A stretch of 42,846 bases of DNA, taken from positions 1 through 42,846 of the forward strand of contig JAQXVF010000036.1 in NCBI GenBank assembly GCA_029224785.1, read 5' to 3'. Shown piece by piece: positions 16,688-26,450 of the stretch (positions within the stretch are counted from its first letter, which is position 1; each line of letters opens with the position of its first letter). Under the pieces are notes generated by a model that made no database searches, was not told where the DNA came from, and saw nothing but the letters and a program-made list of their open reading frames with translations. The translations under genes and the position numbers were made by a program. Source of the stretch: Bacillota bacterium (lineage in GTDB: Bacteria; Bacillota; Clostridia; Oscillospirales; Oscillospiraceae).

Positions 16688-17992
16688 TTACACGCCGGAT
16701 TCCGCCATTGCCCGAATGATCTCCAGGGAACGGTTGGCAATGGCCAGGTTCTTTTCCGCCTTTTTGCGGATCCGCTGCTCCAGCGGTGCGATAATGCTGA
16801 AATTGATATTCATGGGCTGGAAATCCGTCACCGTTCCGTCACTAATGTACCGTCCCAAAGCCCCGATTGCCGTTGTTTTGGGAAAGTCCGGAATCTCCGT
16901 ACCCTTCACTTTTGCCGCCATGGCCACCGCCGCCAGGAATCCGGAAGCGGTGCTCTCCACATAGCCCTCCACACCGGTCATCTGCCCGGCAAAGGCAACC
17001 ATGGGGTTCCGGCGGTCCGCATAGAAGCGATCCAACAGCTTGGGAGACTGGAGGAAGGTGTTCTGGTGCATGACGCCGTAGCGGACGAACTCCGCATTGC
17101 GCAGGGCGGGAATCATGGAAAACACCCGCTTCTGCTCCCCGAATTTCAGGTGGGTCTGGAAGCCGACCAGGTTGAAGATACTGCCCTGGGCATTGTCCTG
17201 CCGAAGCTGAACCACCGCATACGGCTCCCTGCCGGTCCGGGGATCGGTCAATCCCACCGGCTTCAGGGGCCCGTAGCGCAGAGTTTCCATGCCCCGGCGG
17301 GCCATCACCTCCACCGGCATGCAGCCCTCAAACACGTTCCGATCCTCAAAGCCGTGGACCGGCGCCTCCTCGGCACGGACAAGCTCCCGGATGAAGGCTT
17401 CATACTCCTCCCGGTTCATGGCGCAGTTTACATAATCTGCATTTCCGCGATCGTACCGGGACTGCCACCAGGCCTGATCCATATCCACGGACTCCGCCGT
17501 CACCAGCGGTGCCGCCGCGTCAAAAAAGTGAAGATAATCCTCTCCGAAATAGCTGCCGATGGCCTGACTCAGTGCATCGGAGGTCAGAGGACCAGTGGCA
17601 ATGATCACCGGGCCCTCCGGAATCTCCGTCACCTCTTTGCAGGTCACCGTGATATTGGGATGGCTGCGAATCTTTTCCGTCACCATGGCGGAAAAGCCCT
17701 GACGGTCCACCGCCAGGCATCCGCCGGCCTCCACCCGGGTGGCATCGGCGCATTCCAAAATCAGGCTGCCCAGAATCCGCAGCTCCTCCTTCAGAAGGCC
17801 CACGGCGTTCTCCAGCCGGTCTCCCCGCAGGGAATTGGAACACACCAGCTCCGCAAAATCTGCACTGTGGTGGGCAGGCGTCAGTTTCACGGGTTTCATT
17901 TCCGTCAGCTCCACCGGGATTCCCCGCTGGGCAAGCTGCCAAGCCGCTTCCGAACCGGCCAGTCCGGCTCCGATCACTTTTACTCCGGTCAT
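16688..17992 (-). CDS. trmFO: Folate/FAD-dependent tRNA (uracil-54-C5) methyltransferase
   Basis: 434 residues. The N-terminal [17 protein letters not shown] is the FAD-binding GxGxxG fold, followed by the family motif [21 protein letters not shown] and IIATGPLTS. The C-terminal half holds [16 protein letters not shown] and [10 protein letters not shown]. It makes m5U54 (ribothymidine) in the T-loop of tRNA using methylene-THF and FADH2. Its start overlaps the topA stop (ATGA), matching the Bacillus order dprA-topA-trmFO. Confidence 0.98.
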   Translation of the reverse strand: MTGVKVIGAGLAGSEAAWQLAQRGIPVELTEMKPVKLTPAHHSADFAELVCSNSLRGDRLENAVGLLKEELRILGSLILECADATRVEAGGCLAVDRQGFSAMVTEKIRSHPNITVTCKEVTEIPEGPVIIATGPLTSDALSQAIGSYFGEDYLHFFDAAAPLVTAESVDMDQAWWQSRYDRGNADYVNCAMNREEYEAFIRELVRAEEAPVHGFEDRNVFEGCMPVEVMARRGMETLRYGPLKPVGLTDPRTGREPYAVVQLRQDNAQGSIFNLVGFQTHLKFGEQKRVFSMIPALRNAEFVRYGVMHQNTFLQSPKLLDRFYADRRNPMVAFAGQMTGVEGYVESTASGFLAAVAMAAKVKGTEIPDFPKTTAIGALGRYISDGTVTDFQPMNINFSIIAPLEQRIRKKAEKNLAIANRSLEIIRAMAESGV

Positions 17993-20283
17993 TTGCCGGT
18001 TCCCTCCGTTTTCGCCGTCTTTCTTCCGGTTTTTTTCGTCCCGGATGCTTTCGGGGCGGGTTTTCCGGATGCGGTTTTGCCGGTCTTCCGGGGCGCGGTT
18101 TTTTTGGCAGAAGCCTTGGGCTTCTCTCCGGTCTCCTCTGCCCCGGCGGTTTCCTCTCCGGACTCCGCATTCTTCTTTTTATAGTATCCCCGCTGGTCCT
18201 CCGGCAGGAAATTCACGCAGTTTTCGTTGACACAGAAGGGTTTCATCCGGCCTCTTCCGGATTTTTTGAACATGGTCTGGCCGCAGGAGGGGCAATCCTG
18301 ATCCGTAGGAACATCCCAAGTCATAAAGCCGCATTCCGCCCCCCGCTCACAGGCATAATAGGCATAGCCTTTTTTGGAGGTGCGCTTCAGGATTCCGCTG
18401 CCGCACCTGGGGCACCGTCCGGGCATCCGTTCCACGATGGGCTTGGTGTTTTTGCACTCCGGGAAACCGGGACAGGCCAGGAATTTGCCGAACCTGCCTA
18501 TTTTGATGACCATATTCCGGCCGCACACCTCGCAGACCTCATCGGTCTGCTCGTCCGGCACCTTGATCCGCACGCCCTCCAGGGCCTGCTCCGCCTCTTC
18601 CATTTCCCGGTGGAAGTCCCGGTAGAATTCGGCCAGCAGCTCCTTCCAGTTCCGCTTGCCTTCCTCCACCTCATCCAGTTTCTTTTCCATATTGGCGGTG
18701 AATTCCACATCGATGATGTCGGTGAACCGCTGGATCATCAGATCCGTCACCACTTCCCCCAACGCCGTAGGTGCCAGACGCCTGTCCTGCTTGCTGACAT
18801 ATTCCCGGTCCTCGATGGTGGACACCGTGGAGGCATAGGTAGAGGGACGGCCCACGCCCTTCTCCTCCATGGCCTTCACCAGAGTGGCCTCCGAGTAACG
18901 GGCAGGAGGCTGGGTGAAGTGCTGTTCCTTCCGGCATTCCGACACCTTGGCCTTCTCCCCTTCCAGAAGATCCGGCAGTGGGGAGCTGACCACCTCCGTC
19001 TCGTCATCCTTTCCCTCTTCGTACAGGGCGATGAAGCCGGCAAACTGCAGGCTCTGATGGCTGGAACGGAACAGATGCCCTGCGCATTCCGTCTCAATGG
19101 ACACCGTGTCATAGATCGCATTGGCCATTTGGGAAGCCAGGAAACGGCTCCAGATCAGCTTATACAGCCGGTACTGGTCCTTGGTCAGGGATTGTTCGAT
19201 CCGCTCGGGATCCAGCTCCACATGGGTGGGGCGGATGGCCTCGTGGGCATCCTGGGCGCCGGATTTGGTCTTGTATACATGGTGTTTTCCATAATAATAC
19301 CGGGCGCCGTAGCGGTTTTTGATCAAGGAAGCCGCCGCATCCATGGCCTCATCACTGAGCCGCAGGGAGTCGGTACGCATATAGGTAATCAGGCCCAGCG
19401 TGCCCTCGCCATCCACGTCCACGCCTTCATATAGCTGCTGGGCAATGGCCATGGTGCGCTTGGGGGTCATGTTCAGTTTCCGGGATGCCTCCTGCTGCAG
19501 GGTGGAGGTGGTAAAGGGAGGCGCGGAAGTCCGCTTTTTCTCCGCTTTTTTCACCCCGGTCACCGTGAACTCCTGTCCGTCGATGTCCCGGAGGATGGCA
19601 TCCACATCCGCCTCGCATTCCAGCTCCCGCTTTTTCTCCTCGCCGTAGTAGTGGGCAAGGAAGCTGCCGGGCTTGCCGATCCGGTCCAGCTTCACATCCA
19701 GGGACCAGTACTCCCGGGGCACAAACGACCGGATCTCCTGCTCCCGCTCCACCACCAGCCGGGTGGCAACAGACTGCACACGTCCTGCCGACAGGCCCCT
19801 GCGGACCTTTTTCCACAGCAGCGGGGAGAGCTGATAGCCCACGATCCGATCCAGAATTCGACGGGTCTGCTGGGCATCCACCAGGTCGTAGTCAATATCT
19901 CTGGGGTGGGCAATGGACTCCCGGACCACCCGCTGGGTAATCTCGTTGAAGGTCACCCGAAAGGTTTTTTCATCGCTGAGGTTCAAAAGCTCCTTCAGGT
20001 GCCAGGAAATGGCTTCTCCTTCCCGGTCAGGGTCGGTTGCAAGATATACCGTATCCACCGATTCGGCCGCGGCACGAAGCTGGCTGATCAGTTCTTCTTT
20101 TCCTTCCACGGGGCGGTAATCCGGGGTAAACCCATGCTCCAGATCCACACCCATAGTGCTTTTGGGCAAGTCCCGCAGGTGTCCCATACTGGCCTTCACA
20201 AGATAATCGCTGCCGAGATATTTCCCGATGGTTTTGGCCTTTGACGGTGACTCCACGATCACCAGATTTGATGGTTTCGCCAT
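17989..20283 (-). CDS. topA: DNA topoisomerase I
   Basis: 764 residues. The TOPRIM domain starts with [18 protein letters not shown] (Glu11) and has [14 protein letters not shown] (acids at ~84-88). The active-site tyrosine is Tyr301 in LITYMRTDS. Domains II-IV follow to about residue 590. Three C-terminal four-cysteine zinc ribbons then occur (CEVCGR..., CPRCGS..., CPSCGQ...). The last ~55 residues are Lys/Ala/Thr/Gly-rich and probably disordered. It relaxes negative supercoils. It lies 24 bp after dprA; the pair is a standard Firmicute neighbourhood. Confidence 0.99.
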   Translation of the reverse strand: MAKPSNLVIVESPSKAKTIGKYLGSDYLVKASMGHLRDLPKSTMGVDLEHGFTPDYRPVEGKEELISQLRAAAESVDTVYLATDPDREGEAISWHLKELLNLSDEKTFRVTFNEITQRVVRESIAHPRDIDYDLVDAQQTRRILDRIVGYQLSPLLWKKVRRGLSAGRVQSVATRLVVEREQEIRSFVPREYWSLDVKLDRIGKPGSFLAHYYGEEKKRELECEADVDAILRDIDGQEFTVTGVKKAEKKRTSAPPFTTSTLQQEASRKLNMTPKRTMAIAQQLYEGVDVDGEGTLGLITYMRTDSLRLSDEAMDAAASLIKNRYGARYYYGKHHVYKTKSGAQDAHEAIRPTHVELDPERIEQSLTKDQYRLYKLIWSRFLASQMANAIYDTVSIETECAGHLFRSSHQSLQFAGFIALYEEGKDDETEVVSSPLPDLLEGEKAKVSECRKEQHFTQPPARYSEATLVKAMEEKGVGRPSTYASTVSTIEDREYVSKQDRRLAPTALGEVVTDLMIQRFTDIIDVEFTANMEKKLDEVEEGKRNWKELLAEFYRDFHREMEEAEQALEGVRIKVPDEQTDEVCEVCGRNMVIKIGRFGKFLACPGFPECKNTKPIVERMPGRCPRCGSGILKRTSKKGYAYYACERGAECGFMTWDVPTDQDCPSCGQTMFKKSGRGRMKPFCVNENCVNFLPEDQRGYYKKKNAESGEETAGAEETGEKPKASAKKTAPRKTGKTASGKPAPKASGTKKTGRKTAKTEGTGK

Positions 20284-20307
20284 GGAATTCCTCCAAAAAA
20301 GATAAAC

Positions 20308-21552
20308 TTACCGGTCGCCCAGCTTCACACGCTTTCCCGGCAGCCGCTTGACGATCCCCTTGATTTCCAGCAGGGTCAGCGCTGCCAGCACCGCACCGGG
20401 CTGACCTTCGCAGCCGGCGATGACCTCATCCACCGGTGCTTCTCCGGATTCCAGGATCCGGACGATCTTCCTTTCCGTCTCCGACAGGAAGGAAATTCTG
20501 TCATTCCAATCACTATACGGGATGTTTTTCCCGTTGTCAATGTCTTTTTTGTTCCCTTTTTCATTTTTTCTGGGTTTGGGCACGGGAGATTCCGCCTTTT
20601 GGGCCACTTTCACCCGTCCGGTCTGCTCCGGCTCCGGGATCTCGTCGGCGTAGCCGGTCTGCCTGTTTCCGCCGGTATACTTTGTGACGGGATAGCGGTT
20701 TTCATACTCGCTTACCACATCCCAGCCGCTGGACACGGCAATGGCTCCTTCCCGCAGCAGCGCATTGCTGCCTGCGCAGGAGGGTACGTCAATATTTCCG
20801 GGCACCACAAACACGTCCCGGCCCTGGTCTGCCGCCCTGCGGGCGGTGATGAGAGCTCCGCTCTTTTCCGGCGCCTCGACAACCACAACACCGCAGCAAA
20901 TGCCGCTGAGGATCCGGTTTCTCCGGGGAAAACGCCAGCCCACCGGCGGCGTTCCGGGAGGATACTCCGTCAGCAGGCAGCCGGTGCTCCGAAGATCCTC
21001 ATACAGATCCCGGTTGTTTTTGGGGTAAACCACATCCACGCCGCAGCCCAGTACGCCCACCACCGGTTTCCCGGCGGAAAGTGCGCCCCGCATAGCCATT
21101 CCGTCGATGCCTTCCGCCACTCCGGACACCACCAGACCGCCGCATTTTGCAATCTGATAGCCCATCCGCTTGGCTGTTCCCACGCCGTAGGCAGTACAGT
21201 TCCGGGTGCCCACCACCGCAATGGCTGCCGTCCGGTCAAAATCCGGCAGGCAGCCCTGGTAGTACAGCACCATGGGAGGATCCGGGATGTTCCGCAGCCT
21301 GTTCGGATACGCAACGTCCCGATAGGTCAGGATTCCCACCCGCAGCCGGCCGCATTCCTCCAGGATCTCCTCCGCCCGGGTCAGGTCCTGCTCCTTCAGC
21401 GCTTCCGCCGCCTCCGGGGGAAGCCCCAGGGCAGTCATCGCGGCGCTGTCGCTGAAATACACATCTTCCGGGTCGTGAAAATGCTCCAAAAGCGCTGTTT
21501 TCCAGCGGTCCGCCAGGGCAAGCTGCGCAAACCAGATCCAGTGAACCAGCAT
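20308..21552 (-). CDS. dprA: DNA processing protein DprA
   Basis: 414 residues. The Rossmann core is clear: VVSGVAEGIDGMAMRGAL, GVLGCGVDVVYPKNN, FPRRNRILSG, SGALITARRAADQGRDVFVVPG and CAGSNALLREGA. After a Lys/Asn-rich linker (~300-340) the C-terminal winged helix reads LSETERKIVRILESGE through GIVKRLPGKRVKL. DprA binds single-stranded DNA and loads RecA during transformation; in many clostridia it is kept although competence is not shown. It lies 19 bp after the spoU-type gene and 24 bp before topA. Confidence 0.97.
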   Translation of the reverse strand: MLVHWIWFAQLALADRWKTALLEHFHDPEDVYFSDSAAMTALGLPPEAAEALKEQDLTRAEEILEECGRLRVGILTYRDVAYPNRLRNIPDPPMVLYYQGCLPDFDRTAAIAVVGTRNCTAYGVGTAKRMGYQIAKCGGLVVSGVAEGIDGMAMRGALSAGKPVVGVLGCGVDVVYPKNNRDLYEDLRSTGCLLTEYPPGTPPVGWRFPRRNRILSGICCGVVVVEAPEKSGALITARRAADQGRDVFVVPGNIDVPSCAGSNALLREGAIAVSSGWDVVSEYENRYPVTKYTGGNRQTGYADEIPEPEQTGRVKVAQKAESPVPKPRKNEKGNKKDIDNGKNIPYSDWNDRISFLSETERKIVRILESGEAPVDEVIAGCEGQPGAVLAALTLLEIKGIVKRLPGKRVKLGDR

Positions 21553-21571
21553 TTTCCTTCCCCTTCTTTCT

Positions 21572-22321
21572 TTATTGCTTCATCTGCCACATGACAATGG
21601 CCGATGCCGCTGCCGCATTGAGGGATTCGCAGTGGGGATTCATGGGGATGATCAGCTTCCGGGCCGCCCCATCCAGGATCTCCTGCCGGACGCCCCGGCC
21701 TTCACTGCCGATGACCACCGCCATGCCAGTCAGATCCGCCCGGCGAATGTCCACCGCCGTGTCCGACAGGGCCGTCACCGCCACCGGAATCTGCCGCGCA
21801 GCCAAGGTCCGTTTTGCCTCCTCCCAGGAAACCTGGGGAACCGGCATCCGGAACACGGCACCCATGGATGCCCGCACCGCCTTATGGCCGAAAGGATCGG
21901 CACAGCCCTCCAGCAGCGCCACAGGGATGTCCAGAGCATCCGCGGTCCGCAGAATGGTACCCAGATTCCCCGGGTCCTGGATCCCGTCCAGCAGCAGCAT
22001 CCCGCTGCAGGGATTCCAGTCGGTCTTTTCCGGCAGTCGGCAGACAAACAGTGCCCCCTGGGGACTCTGCATGGGTGAAACGGAAGCCATCACTTCCTCC
22101 GGCACCCGCACCAGCCGCACCTGCTCCGGCACCGGGATCTCCACGCCGTCGGACAGGATCACCGTTTCCAGACCGGGCCAGTATGTGACGGCCTCTTTCA
22201 AAAGCTTTGTGCCATCGCCCACGAAAAGCCCCGCTTCCTCCCGCTCTCTCCGGGAAGTCAGCAGTCGTTTTACCTGCTGCAGCAGGGGATTTTTCCGCGC
22301 AGTAATCCGTTCCTCTCTCAC
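21572..22321 (-). CDS. TrmH/SpoU-family RNA 2'-O-methyltransferase
   Basis: 249 residues. An N-terminal substrate-binding domain (~1-95, with LFVGDGTKLLKEA) precedes the SPOUT knot: motif 1 QDPGNLGTILRTADA, motif 2 AVVIGSEGRGV, motif 3 LIIPMNPHCESLNAAAASAIVMW. It methylates a ribose 2'-OH in rRNA or tRNA; the exact site cannot be told from sequence, and it resembles the YsgA/RlmB type more than TrmL. The start is GTG at 22321, overlapping the trkA stop (GTGA), so translation probably depends on coupling because only a weak ribosome site is visible. Confidence 0.92.
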   Translation of the reverse strand: MREERITARKNPLLQQVKRLLTSRREREEAGLFVGDGTKLLKEAVTYWPGLETVILSDGVEIPVPEQVRLVRVPEEVMASVSPMQSPQGALFVCRLPEKTDWNPCSGMLLLDGIQDPGNLGTILRTADALDIPVALLEGCADPFGHKAVRASMGAVFRMPVPQVSWEEAKRTLAARQIPVAVTALSDTAVDIRRADLTGMAVVIGSEGRGVRQEILDGAARKLIIPMNPHCESLNAAAASAIVMWQMKQ

Positions 22322-22965
22322 AGCTTCTGAACCGCCGCAATCTGGCGGTTGTCGCCCAGCATGACCACCACGTCCTCCGGGTCGATCCGGTAATCCGCAC
22401 CGGGAGCGACCATGATCTTGCCGCCCCGCCGGAAGGCGATGATATTTACGCCCAGTTTTGCCCGGACGTTCAATTCCTTCAGGGTCTGCCCCACCCAGCT
22501 CTTGGGGGCTGCAATCTCCACGATGCCGTAGTTCTCCGAAAGCTCGATGTACTCCAGCACGTTCCGGCTGGAAAGGCTCTTTGCCAGCCGGGAGGCAATC
22601 TCCTGCTCCGGGATCAGCACACGGTCCGCCCCCAGTTTCTGCAGGACTCTGCGGTGGGTATCATCATACGCCTTGCATACCACACAGGGGATCCCCAATT
22701 CTTTCAGGTTCATAGTTGCCAGCACGGAGGCGCTGAGGTTATCACCGATGGCTACAATGGCGCAGTCGAAATTCCGGGCGCCCAGCGCTTTCAGCACGTC
22801 CTTGTCCCGTGCATCCCCCACTACGGCATGGGTTACCTCCGGTGCCATACGCTGCACCGCCTCACCGTTTGTATCCATGGCCAGCACTTCATTTCCCAGA
22901 CGGCAAAGCTGCCGGGAGATCTCGGAGCCGAATCGGCCGAGGCCCACCACCAAATAGCTTTTCAT
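22318..22965 (-). CDS. ktrA: Potassium uptake regulatory subunit, TrkA/KtrA family
   Basis: 215 residues, one RCK unit, as in KtrA. The N-terminal Rossmann fold has VVGLGRFGSEISRQLCRLG and an acidic residue at the end of strand 2 (AMDTNGE), for nucleotide binding. The TrkA_C domain covers ~135-215 (KELNVRAKLGVNIIAFRRGG ... DVVVMLGD). An octameric ring would gate the membrane subunit encoded just upstream (13-bp gap). The RBS GGAGGG is strong. Whether it binds ATP/ADP, NAD or c-di-AMP cannot be seen here. Confidence 0.95.
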   Translation of the reverse strand: MKSYLVVGLGRFGSEISRQLCRLGNEVLAMDTNGEAVQRMAPEVTHAVVGDARDKDVLKALGARNFDCAIVAIGDNLSASVLATMNLKELGIPCVVCKAYDDTHRRVLQKLGADRVLIPEQEIASRLAKSLSSRNVLEYIELSENYGIVEIAAPKSWVGQTLKELNVRAKLGVNIIAFRRGGKIMVAPGADYRIDPEDVVVMLGDNRQIAAVQKL

Positions 22966-22978
22966 AGTTTCCCTCCTG

Positions 22979-24358
22979 TTAACCGATCAATAGATTGGTA
23001 TATGCATAGCGGAAACGTTCCTCCGCACGGTTCCCTGACAGGAAGCCCATACTGATGGTCAGAACGCCCACTCTTCCGAAATACATATAAATGATAATCA
23101 AGATCTGGGACACGACGCTGAGTTTTTCCGTGGTGCCCGCCGTCAGGCCCACCGTCGCCAGGGCAGACACGGCCTCAAACAAGGCATCGGTAAAGGCAAC
23201 GGGCGAAGTCGCGCTGATAAAGATCCCACCAAACAGCGCCAGGCCGGACATGATGGAAATAATGGTCATGGCATCCAGCACCTTTCCTTCCGGAATGGTG
23301 TGCCTGAAAACACTCACGGTGTTCTTTCTCCGGGATCGGCTGACCATAAAGAGCAGCAAAACCACAACGGTTACGGTTTTCACGCCGCCTGCCGTAGAGC
23401 CGGAGGATCCGCCGATCATCATCAGGACAATGGCCAAGCCCTTGCCTGCGTTGGTCAGCAGATTCTGATCCACCGCGGCAAATCCGGCGGTTCTGACCGT
23501 GGTGGACTGGAAAAACCCGTTGAGGATTTTCTGCGGAATGCTCATTCCCGCCAGCGTTCCGGGGTTGGACCACTCCAATACACAGAACAGCACCGTTCCG
23601 CCAAGCAGAAGGCAGCCCGTCATCAGCAGAACCAGCTTGGTGTACACGCTGAACTGCTTGATCTTCTTTCCTCCCAGGATCTCTTCCCAAACAAAGAATC
23701 CCAGGCCACCCATGATGATCAGGGCACTGAGGGTCAGAAGCACTACCGGGTCGTTCTGGAAAAGCATCATGCTGGAGCCGGGCTCCAGCGCACCGAAAAT
23801 ATCAAAGCCGGCGTTGCAGTAAGCGGAAACCGCGTGGAACACCCCCCACCGCAGCGCCCTTGTAAAGCCGTAAGCCGGCCAGAAACGCAAGGTAAGGATC
23901 AAGGCGCCTCCGGTTTCCAGGATCAGACTGATCAGGAGCACCGATCTTTGCAAGCGGACTGCACCCTCAATTTCGTTCAGGCTCAATGCCTGGGCGATGA
24001 CCATGCGCTGCCGCAGACCCACTTTTCTCCGAAGGACAAACAACACAAAGGATGCGGCGGACATAAAGCCCAGGCCGCCGATCTCGATCATGCAGAGGAT
24101 GACCGCCTGGCCGAATCCGCTCCATTGGCTCCAGGTGTCATAGAGCACCAGTCCCGTAACGCAGGTGGCGGAGGTCGCCGTAAACAGCGCCGGCCGGAAA
24201 CCGCAGGACTGTCCGCTGCGGGAGGCAATCGGCAGGCAGAGCAGCACCGTTCCCAAGGCGATGATGGCCGCAAAAGCAAGGGCAATGATCTGAGAGGGAC
24301 TGAGCCGGGTTCTCCGGTTCCCCTTCCAGATGCGGGACAGTCTTTCGCTGGTTTTCAA
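22979..24358 (-). CDS. ktrB: Potassium transporter membrane subunit, TrkH/KtrB family
   Basis: 459 residues, polytopic. The four selectivity-filter loops are visible: TCVTGLVLYDTWSQW, YCNAGFDIFG, STTVRTAGFAAVD and VSALATVGLTAG, each with the conserved filter glycine. It forms the K+ pore with the KtrA subunit encoded downstream. The start codon is TTG at 24358; AAGAAGGGA lies 6 bp upstream, and no in-frame ATG exists near the N terminus, so this rare start appears real. It is the first gene of a unit that may run through trkA, spoU, dprA, topA, trmFO and plsX to rnc, with no internal terminator seen. Confidence 0.96.
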   Translation of the reverse strand: MKTSERLSRIWKGNRRTRLSPSQIIALAFAAIIALGTVLLCLPIASRSGQSCGFRPALFTATSATCVTGLVLYDTWSQWSGFGQAVILCMIEIGGLGFMSAASFVLFVLRRKVGLRQRMVIAQALSLNEIEGAVRLQRSVLLISLILETGGALILTLRFWPAYGFTRALRWGVFHAVSAYCNAGFDIFGALEPGSSMMLFQNDPVVLLTLSALIIMGGLGFFVWEEILGGKKIKQFSVYTKLVLLMTGCLLLGGTVLFCVLEWSNPGTLAGMSIPQKILNGFFQSTTVRTAGFAAVDQNLLTNAGKGLAIVLMMIGGSSGSTAGGVKTVTVVVLLLFMVSRSRRKNTVSVFRHTIPEGKVLDAMTIISIMSGLALFGGIFISATSPVAFTDALFEAVSALATVGLTAGTTEKLSVVSQILIIIYMYFGRVGVLTISMGFLSGNRAEERFRYAYTNLLIG

Positions 24359-24414
24359 TTGGAATCCCTTCTTTCCGACTCCTGCAAGGAAAATGTATAC
24401 AGCAATGCAGTCTT

Positions 24415-24442
24415 ATTATAGCAAAAATCCTTTCGTTTGCAA
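24415..24442 (-). promoter_or_regulatory. Promoter upstream of ktrB
   Basis: On the minus strand TTGCAA (24437-24442), 16 bp, TATAAT (24415-24420), with TG one base before the -10 box (extended -10). It is about 57 bp upstream of the TTG start. Confidence 0.78.
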
Positions 24443-24529
24443 GTATGTTTTCATTTCGGCGGGTTTTCTCCGGATTTATCCGGGTAATTGGGCTGATATC
24501 CCGTCAAAAATCCTCCCGCAAAACGAAAA

Positions 24530-24558
24530 GGAGCGCCGGACCCAGGGTCCGGCGCTCC
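24530..24558 (-). terminator. Intrinsic terminator after the LytR-CpsA-Psr gene
   Basis: Perfect GC-rich inverted repeat (24530-24543 with 24545-24558) around a central A; the loop must open a few pairs. On the minus strand it is followed by CTTTTCGTTTTG. It starts 27 bp after the stop at 24585. Confidence 0.88.
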
Positions 24559-24584
24559 AAAACAGGCGTCCACGGTCTATGGAA

Positions 24585-25628
24585 TCATTTTTCCGGAGAA
24601 AGGGTTTCCTTCAGGAAGTTGTAGTTTTCCTCCCGGTCTGCCACCAGCACCGCCATGCCGTCGATATAGGCGTTGTAATAGGAGCCATCCACCGGGATCC
24701 GCTGGGTCACAATGGTGCAGTCCTTCAGAATGGAAGCGTACTCCAGAATGCAGCTGAGGATCTGCGTATTGGTCATATCCGTGGTCACCATGGGAAGGAG
24801 CTTGGTGGCCATGGCGGTAAGCTCCGATGCTCCCGCATTTCTGCAGCTTTCGATCACCGCCGTCAGCACGGCCCTTTGCCGGCCTGTGCGGCCGAAATCA
24901 CTGTCCAGATACCGGATCCGGGAGTATTCCAGGGCTGCCTCTCCGGTCAGCCTCTGGACGCCTTCCGTGTAGTCGAAATAGGACTCGGCAATCCGGTCGC
25001 TGGATCGGTTGTTGATGTAGTCGGCTTCCTCCTCCGTCAGGTACACATCCACGCCGCCCAGGGCATCGATCACGCTTTCAAACCCGGAAAAATCCACCTC
25101 AATGTTGGCATCCACATGTACCCCGTAGTTCAGCTCCAGCGTCTGATCCAGCAGTTCCATGCCGCCCAGCACATAGGGTACATTCAGCCGGTTGCTCAGA
25201 TAGCCGGGAATCTCCACATACAAATCCCGCAAAAAAGAGGTCATGGTGATGGTTTTTTCTTTCTTATTGATCGTGCAAAGGATCATGGCATCGGATCGGG
25301 TCCGTCCCTCTCCGGGCCGGCGGTCCTGGCCGATGAGCAGCACATTGAAGATCCCGTCCTCGGCGCCGATCAGCTCTCCGTTCAGATTGTCGAATTCCAC
25401 GCCGTCGGTAATCACCGCGTCATCCGGCACCGCCTCGGTCTCCCTGCCCAGCAGCCGGTCCAGATCCTCCTGGGTCAGCCAGGGCAGGCTATTGTCCGCC
25501 CGTTTGATTCTTCCCAGCAGGATCCCTGCCGCCAAAACCAGGCACAAAACCACCGTCAGAACCACTGCCAAACCGATCAGCAGCACTTTCCGGGGCTTTC
25601 GCTCTCTTTTTCGTTCGTATTTTCCCAT
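24585..25628 (-). CDS. LytR-CpsA-Psr (LCP) family cell-wall ligase
   Basis: 347 residues from the ATG at 25628 (AAGGGGA upstream); the longer frame to 25775 is rejected because it overlaps the preceding gene. A basic N terminus (KYERKRERKPRK) is followed by one membrane helix at ~14-38, so the catalytic part faces outside. The LCP domain has LLIGQDRRPGEGRTRSDAMIL, TSFLRDLYVEIPGY and the arginine-rich RIRYLDSDFGRTGRQRAVL. LCP enzymes transfer teichoic acid or other glycopolymers from lipid carriers to peptidoglycan. It lies 10 bp after a Spo0A-like regulator gene, probably in the same mRNA. Confidence 0.94.
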   Translation of the reverse strand: MGKYERKRERKPRKVLLIGLAVVLTVVLCLVLAAGILLGRIKRADNSLPWLTQEDLDRLLGRETEAVPDDAVITDGVEFDNLNGELIGAEDGIFNVLLIGQDRRPGEGRTRSDAMILCTINKKEKTITMTSFLRDLYVEIPGYLSNRLNVPYVLGGMELLDQTLELNYGVHVDANIEVDFSGFESVIDALGGVDVYLTEEEADYINNRSSDRIAESYFDYTEGVQRLTGEAALEYSRIRYLDSDFGRTGRQRAVLTAVIESCRNAGASELTAMATKLLPMVTTDMTNTQILSCILEYASILKDCTIVTQRIPVDGSYYNAYIDGMAVLVADREENYNFLKETLSPEK

Positions 25629-25638
25629 AATTGTCCCC

Positions 25639-26346
25639 TTATTCCTTGGATTGAATAGTTTTTGCATACTGTCTGCCTGCCATATCCAGAAACTGCCGCA
25701 CCGTGGGTCTTTCATCGGGCGCATCCGGAAAATACGCCCGCCATAGCGGCTCATACCGGGCTTTCCACGCCGCATTCAGGGCGCTTTGGGCAGATTTGAC
25801 TGCCTGCTGACGGCTCCCGCCCCGGGTTTCGCTCAGAATCTCAAATACCCATGGGCCGATGTCTTTCTCCGGCTCCCGGAAGATGCGGACCAGAGCCTCC
25901 CGCAGGCAGCGGTATCCCTGGGCACGATGGGGCACTCCCAGAGTGGACAGCAGATTCACCGCCGCTTTCTCCGGTGTCACCTCCGGACAGGGCCTGCCCA
26001 GCAGATCCTGCACCCGTTCCGCCGCCGCCTCCGGACGGCAGGGCTTCTGGAGAATGTAGGCAACCCGGTACTCCTTCAGGGCTTTCAGAAGGAACGGACT
26101 GCAAAAGGCTGTGGTCAAAACAATGGCGGCTCCCGGAGCCATGGTCCTTGCCAGTCTGACCATTCCGATGCCGTCCCAGCCGGGAAGCATCAGGTCCAGT
26201 ACCAGCACATCCCACTTCCCCGACAGCAGCCGGCTTTGTACCTGGGCACCGTTTTCACACGGGACGACCGTATGCATAGGGGCCAGGATCTGGGCCAGCG
26301 CCAGCGAAAATCGCGGATCCCGGTCCGCAATCAGTATACGCCCCAC
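25639..26346 (-). CDS. Spo0A-like response regulator (receiver plus diverged Spo0A C-terminal domain)
   Basis: 235 residues. Residues 1-~118 are a CheY-like receiver with all key residues: acidic pair Asp8 and Asp10, phosphoacceptor Asp51 in LDLMLPGWDG, Thr78/Thr79 and Lys101 in LQKP. Residues ~125-230 resemble the Spo0A DNA-binding domain: LLSTLGVPHRAQGYRCLREAL and, further on, SALNAAW. The recognition-helix region is changed: the canonical SRVERAIRHAIE is replaced by SRQQAVKSAQSAL, losing the Arg residues used for 0A-box binding. The start is GTG with a ribosome site 12 bp away, a long spacing. It is not the housekeeping Spo0A in my view but a paralogue. It precedes an LCP gene by 10 bp. 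Confidence 0.8.
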   Translation of the reverse strand: MGRILIADRDPRFSLALAQILAPMHTVVPCENGAQVQSRLLSGKWDVLVLDLMLPGWDGIGMVRLARTMAPGAAIVLTTAFCSPFLLKALKEYRVAYILQKPCRPEAAAERVQDLLGRPCPEVTPEKAAVNLLSTLGVPHRAQGYRCLREALVRIFREPEKDIGPWVFEILSETRGGSRQQAVKSAQSALNAAWKARYEPLWRAYFPDAPDERPTVRQFLDMAGRQYAKTIQSKE

Positions 26347-26380
26347 ACAGGATACGCGCTCCTTTCCGAAAATATGCTAT

Positions 26381-26409
26381 ACCATAGCACACTCCGTTCA
26401 AAAAGGCAA
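26381..26409 (-). promoter_or_regulatory. Promoter of the Spo0A-like gene, with a dyad over the -10 box
   Basis: On the minus strand TTGCCT (26404-26409), 17 bp, TATGGT (26381-26386), with TGC directly before the -10 box. An inverted repeat TGCTAT-ACC-ATAGCA (26375-26389) covers the -10 and could be an operator. The spacer shares 13 bp with the htrA promoter (see 28131-28159). Confidence 0.65.
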
Positions 26410-26450
26410 CCCTCAATTTCTCGACGGATAATCGGCTGGGCAGTGCAGAC

